Source: UBA4738 sp002413305 (GTDB lineage: Bacteria > Actinomycetota > UBA4738). From it: DNA of 36,906 bases. The stretch lies in the NCBI GenBank assembly GCA_036847185.1, contig DAIUAM010000030.1:1-36906 (forward strand), read 5' to 3'. A model generated the notes under the pieces. It had not been told where the DNA came from. It did no database searches and was given only the letters and a program-made list of their open reading frames with translations. Below are positions 34,986 to 36,906 of this stretch, one piece after another (the stretch's first letter is position 1; the number at the start of each line of letters is the position of its first letter). Made by a program: the position numbers and the translations under genes.

Positions 34986-36014
34986 GTGGCGGATCGACCG
35001 GCCATCCTGGCCGAAGGCATCTCGAAGTCCTTCGGGGACGTGCACGCGCTGGACGACGTCAGCCTGGGCGTGGACGCGGGCACGGTGCTCGGCATGCTGG
35101 GGCCGAACGGCGCCGGGAAGACCACGGCCGTCCGCATCTTCACCACGCTCCTGCGCCCCGACGCCGGGCACGCCGAGGTGGCCGGGTACGACGTGGTCAA
35201 GGACGCCGTGCCGCTTCGAACGGCGATCGGCCTGGCCGGGCAGTACGCGGCTGTCGACGAGCACCTCACCGGCCGCGAGAACCTCGAGATGGTCGGGCGC
35301 CTGTACCACCTCGACCGGCTCGAAGCGCGCCGCCGGGCCGACGCGCTCCTGGAGCGGTTCGCCCTGTCGGCCGCGGCGCACCGGGTGGTCCGGACCTACT
35401 CGGGCGGGATGCGGCGGCGGCTGGACCTCGGGGCGAGCCTGATCGGACGGCCGCAGGTGTTGTTCCTGGACGAACCGACCACCGGCCTGGACCCGCGCGG
35501 GCGGATCGAGATGTGGGACGTCATCAAGGACCTGGTCAGCGACGGGACCACGCTGCTGTTGACCACGCAGTACCTGGAGGAGGCCGACCGGATCGCGGAC
35601 CTGATCGCGGTCATCGACGGTGGGCACGTCATCGCCCAGGGGACCGCGGACCAGCTCAAGGCCCACGTGGGCGGGGACCAACTCGAGTTCCGGGTCCCCG
35701 ACCGCGCGCGGCTGGGCGAAGCGGCGGGCATCGTGGTCGGCCTGGGGACCGGTTCGCCGCAGGTCGACAACCAGACCGGCCAGATCCTCATGCCCGTGGG
35801 CGAGCACGGGGGAACCGTGCTGGCCGAGCTGGTCCGAAGGCTGGACGCGGAGGGGATCGAGATCTCCGACCTGGCGCTTCGCCGCCCCACCCTGGACGAG
35901 GTGTTCCTGACCCTGACCGGACACGGTGCCGAAGAGGTCGCCGAGGATCCCGCTCAGCGAGGCCGGCGGCGGAAGAAGGCCCGGGGCGACGGATCGCAGG
36001 AGGTGGCGTCGTGA
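34986..36014 (+). CDS. ABC transporter ATP-binding protein (DrrA-like)
   Basis: 342 aa from GTG 34986, preceded by a weak GAGG. Walker A GPNGAGKTT (39-47), Q-loop near GQYAAVDEHLTGRENL (85-100), signature YSGGMRRRLDLG (138-149), Walker B VLFLDEPTTGLDP (158-170) and the switch His region TTQYLEEADR are all present. The extended C-terminal domain (about 235-325, DLALRRPTLDEVFLTLTGHG) is that of the daunorubicin-resistance DrrA subfamily. It powers the ABC-2 permease encoded next (GTGA overlap). Substrate may be a drug or lipid. Confidence 0.92.
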   Translation: MADRPAILAEGISKSFGDVHALDDVSLGVDAGTVLGMLGPNGAGKTTAVRIFTTLLRPDAGHAEVAGYDVVKDAVPLRTAIGLAGQYAAVDEHLTGRENLEMVGRLYHLDRLEARRRADALLERFALSAAAHRVVRTYSGGMRRRLDLGASLIGRPQVLFLDEPTTGLDPRGRIEMWDVIKDLVSDGTTLLLTTQYLEEADRIADLIAVIDGGHVIAQGTADQLKAHVGGDQLEFRVPDRARLGEAAGIVVGLGTGSPQVDNQTGQILMPVGEHGGTVLAELVRRLDAEGIEISDLALRRPTLDEVFLTLTGHGAEEVAEDPAQRGRRRKKARGDGSQEVAS

Positions 36015-36847
36015 GCGTGGAGGCACCCGTTCGGCCCCGTGCGCAAACCGGCACGAGCATGAGCTGGACCGTCTCCGACGCGCTGACGGTCACCCGCCGG
36101 AACCTGATCCGGTACGTGCGGCTGCCCACGCTGCTGGTCTTCTCCACGATCCAGCCCGTGATGTTCGTGCTGCTGTTCCGATACGTGTTCGCGGGGGCCA
36201 TCGGGATCCCGGGCCCTGTCGACTACGTGAGCTTCCTGATGCCGGGCATCTTCATCCAGACCGTCGTGTTCGGTTCGACGCAGACCGGGGTCGGGCTGGC
36301 CGAGGACCTCCAGCACGGGATGATCGAGCGCTTCCGTTCGCTCCCAATGGCCAGGTCCGCGGTGCTCGCGGGCCGAACCATCTCCGACACCGTTCGGAAC
36401 CTCTTCGTCGTGCTGCTCATGACCGGGGTCGGCATCGCGGTCGGCTTCCGCATCCACGGTGGGGTGCTGGCCATCCTGCTGGCGCTCGTCCTCGCGCTCA
36501 TGTTCGGCTTCGCCTTCTCCTGGATCTCGGCCTACATCGGCCTGAGCGCGGGAAACGTCGAAGCGGCGCAGGCCGGGAGCTTCGTGTGGATCTTCCCGCT
36601 CACGTTCGCCAGTGCGGCGTTCGTGCCCGTGGGAAGCATGCCGGGCTGGTTGCAGGCGTGGGCGAAGGTGAACCCTGTGACGATCACCGTCGAAGCGATG
36701 CGGGCACTGCTGCTCGGGAGCCAGCGCGTCCAGGCGATCCAGGGCGGCACGACGGCGGGACTGGTCCTGGAGACCGCCGCCTGGATCGCCGGGATCCTCG
36801 TCGTGTTCGTTCCGCTCTCGGTCTGGCAATACCGGAAGACCGCGTAG
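36011..36847 (+). CDS. ABC-2 type permease (DrrB-like)
   Basis: 278 aa from GTG 36011, overlapping the ATPase stop. Six predicted membrane helices: about 40-60, 72-92, 128-148, 150-176, 189-208 and 253-272. The LPTLLVFSTIQPVMFVLLFRYVF start, the RSLPMARSAVLAGRTISD loop and AFVPVGSMPGWLQAWAKVNPVT are typical of DrrB-type ABC-2 permeases, in which the MPGWLQ-like segment after the fifth helix is conserved. With the ATPase it forms an exporter of the daunorubicin family. Confidence 0.92.
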   Translation: MSVEAPVRPRAQTGTSMSWTVSDALTVTRRNLIRYVRLPTLLVFSTIQPVMFVLLFRYVFAGAIGIPGPVDYVSFLMPGIFIQTVVFGSTQTGVGLAEDLQHGMIERFRSLPMARSAVLAGRTISDTVRNLFVVLLMTGVGIAVGFRIHGGVLAILLALVLALMFGFAFSWISAYIGLSAGNVEAAQAGSFVWIFPLTFASAAFVPVGSMPGWLQAWAKVNPVTITVEAMRALLLGSQRVQAIQGGTTAGLVLETAAWIAGILVVFVPLSVWQYRKTA

Positions 36848-36889
36848 CGGTGGGCCGAGTCCGTCAACGTGGTGTATGAGAACACCGCT
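36846..36889. terminator. Weak inverted repeat after the ABC operon
   Basis: Arms AGCGGTG (36846-36852) and CACCGCT (36883-36889) can pair with a 30-base loop that includes GGTGT...ACACC. It is long-looped and lacks a T-run, so its role as terminator is uncertain. The window ends just after. Confidence 0.3.
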
Positions 36890-36906
36890 TCATCCATCCC
36901 TTTGAC

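Overview
The window is high-GC DNA (about 65-70 % by eye) with tightly packed operons, ATGA/GTGA stop-start overlaps, frequent GTG/TTG starts and several promoters whose -10 box lies about 6-10 bases from the start codon (leaderless-type). With a fused TreS-maltokinase, GlgM and GlgE, this points to an actinobacterium (phylum Actinomycetota), probably a deep-branching soil or environmental lineage. No rRNA, tRNA or CRISPR array was recognised, so the lineage cannot be fixed from this window.

Region 1 (1-2949) looks like a mobile element. Two inverted copies of a 38-bp sequence (54-91 and 2912-2949, 36/38 identical) enclose an IS1595/ISXO2-type DDE transposase, a 281-aa protein of unknown function with an Rx4H motif, a 61-aa small protein with a strong ribosome binding site, and a NYN-domain putative ribonuclease. 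The inner part of the terminal repeat recurs just upstream of the transposase, where it forms an 18-bp perfect palindrome inside a near-consensus promoter. This is the part of the window most likely to hold something undescribed.

Region 2 (2950-5635) carries a PlsC-type acyltransferase, a TetR regulator and a PD-(D/E)XK nuclease-like protein.

Region 3 (5805-24729) is a 19-kb alpha-glucan and trehalose locus: glgM, glgE, treS-mak fusion, [frameshifted lipoprotein and a two-repeat peptidoglycan-binding protein on the other strand], malQ, glgB, treZ, treX, treY. GlgM and TreS-Mak both supply maltose-1-phosphate, GlgE polymerises it, GlgB branches the glucan, TreX debranches it, TreY and TreZ turn linear chains into trehalose, MalQ recycles short maltodextrins, and TreS links trehalose back to maltose. 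Synthesis and breakdown arms of the cycle therefore sit together.

Region 4 (24623-28220, minus strand) is greA-larB-larC-larE: a transcription elongation factor followed by the three genes for the nickel-pincer nucleotide cofactor. No larA-type racemase is in the window. It is divergent from a TetR-diiron protein operon (28324-30074) across a 33-bp dyad that overlaps promoter-like elements on both strands.

Region 5 (30372-36847) holds an aminotransferase directly abutting a D-2-hydroxyacid dehydrogenase, a small two-TM membrane protein, a class-I glutamine amidotransferase-like hydrolase, a haloalkane dehalogenase-like alpha/beta hydrolase and a DrrAB-type ABC exporter. All calls rest on reading the sequence and recalling family motifs; no database search was run.
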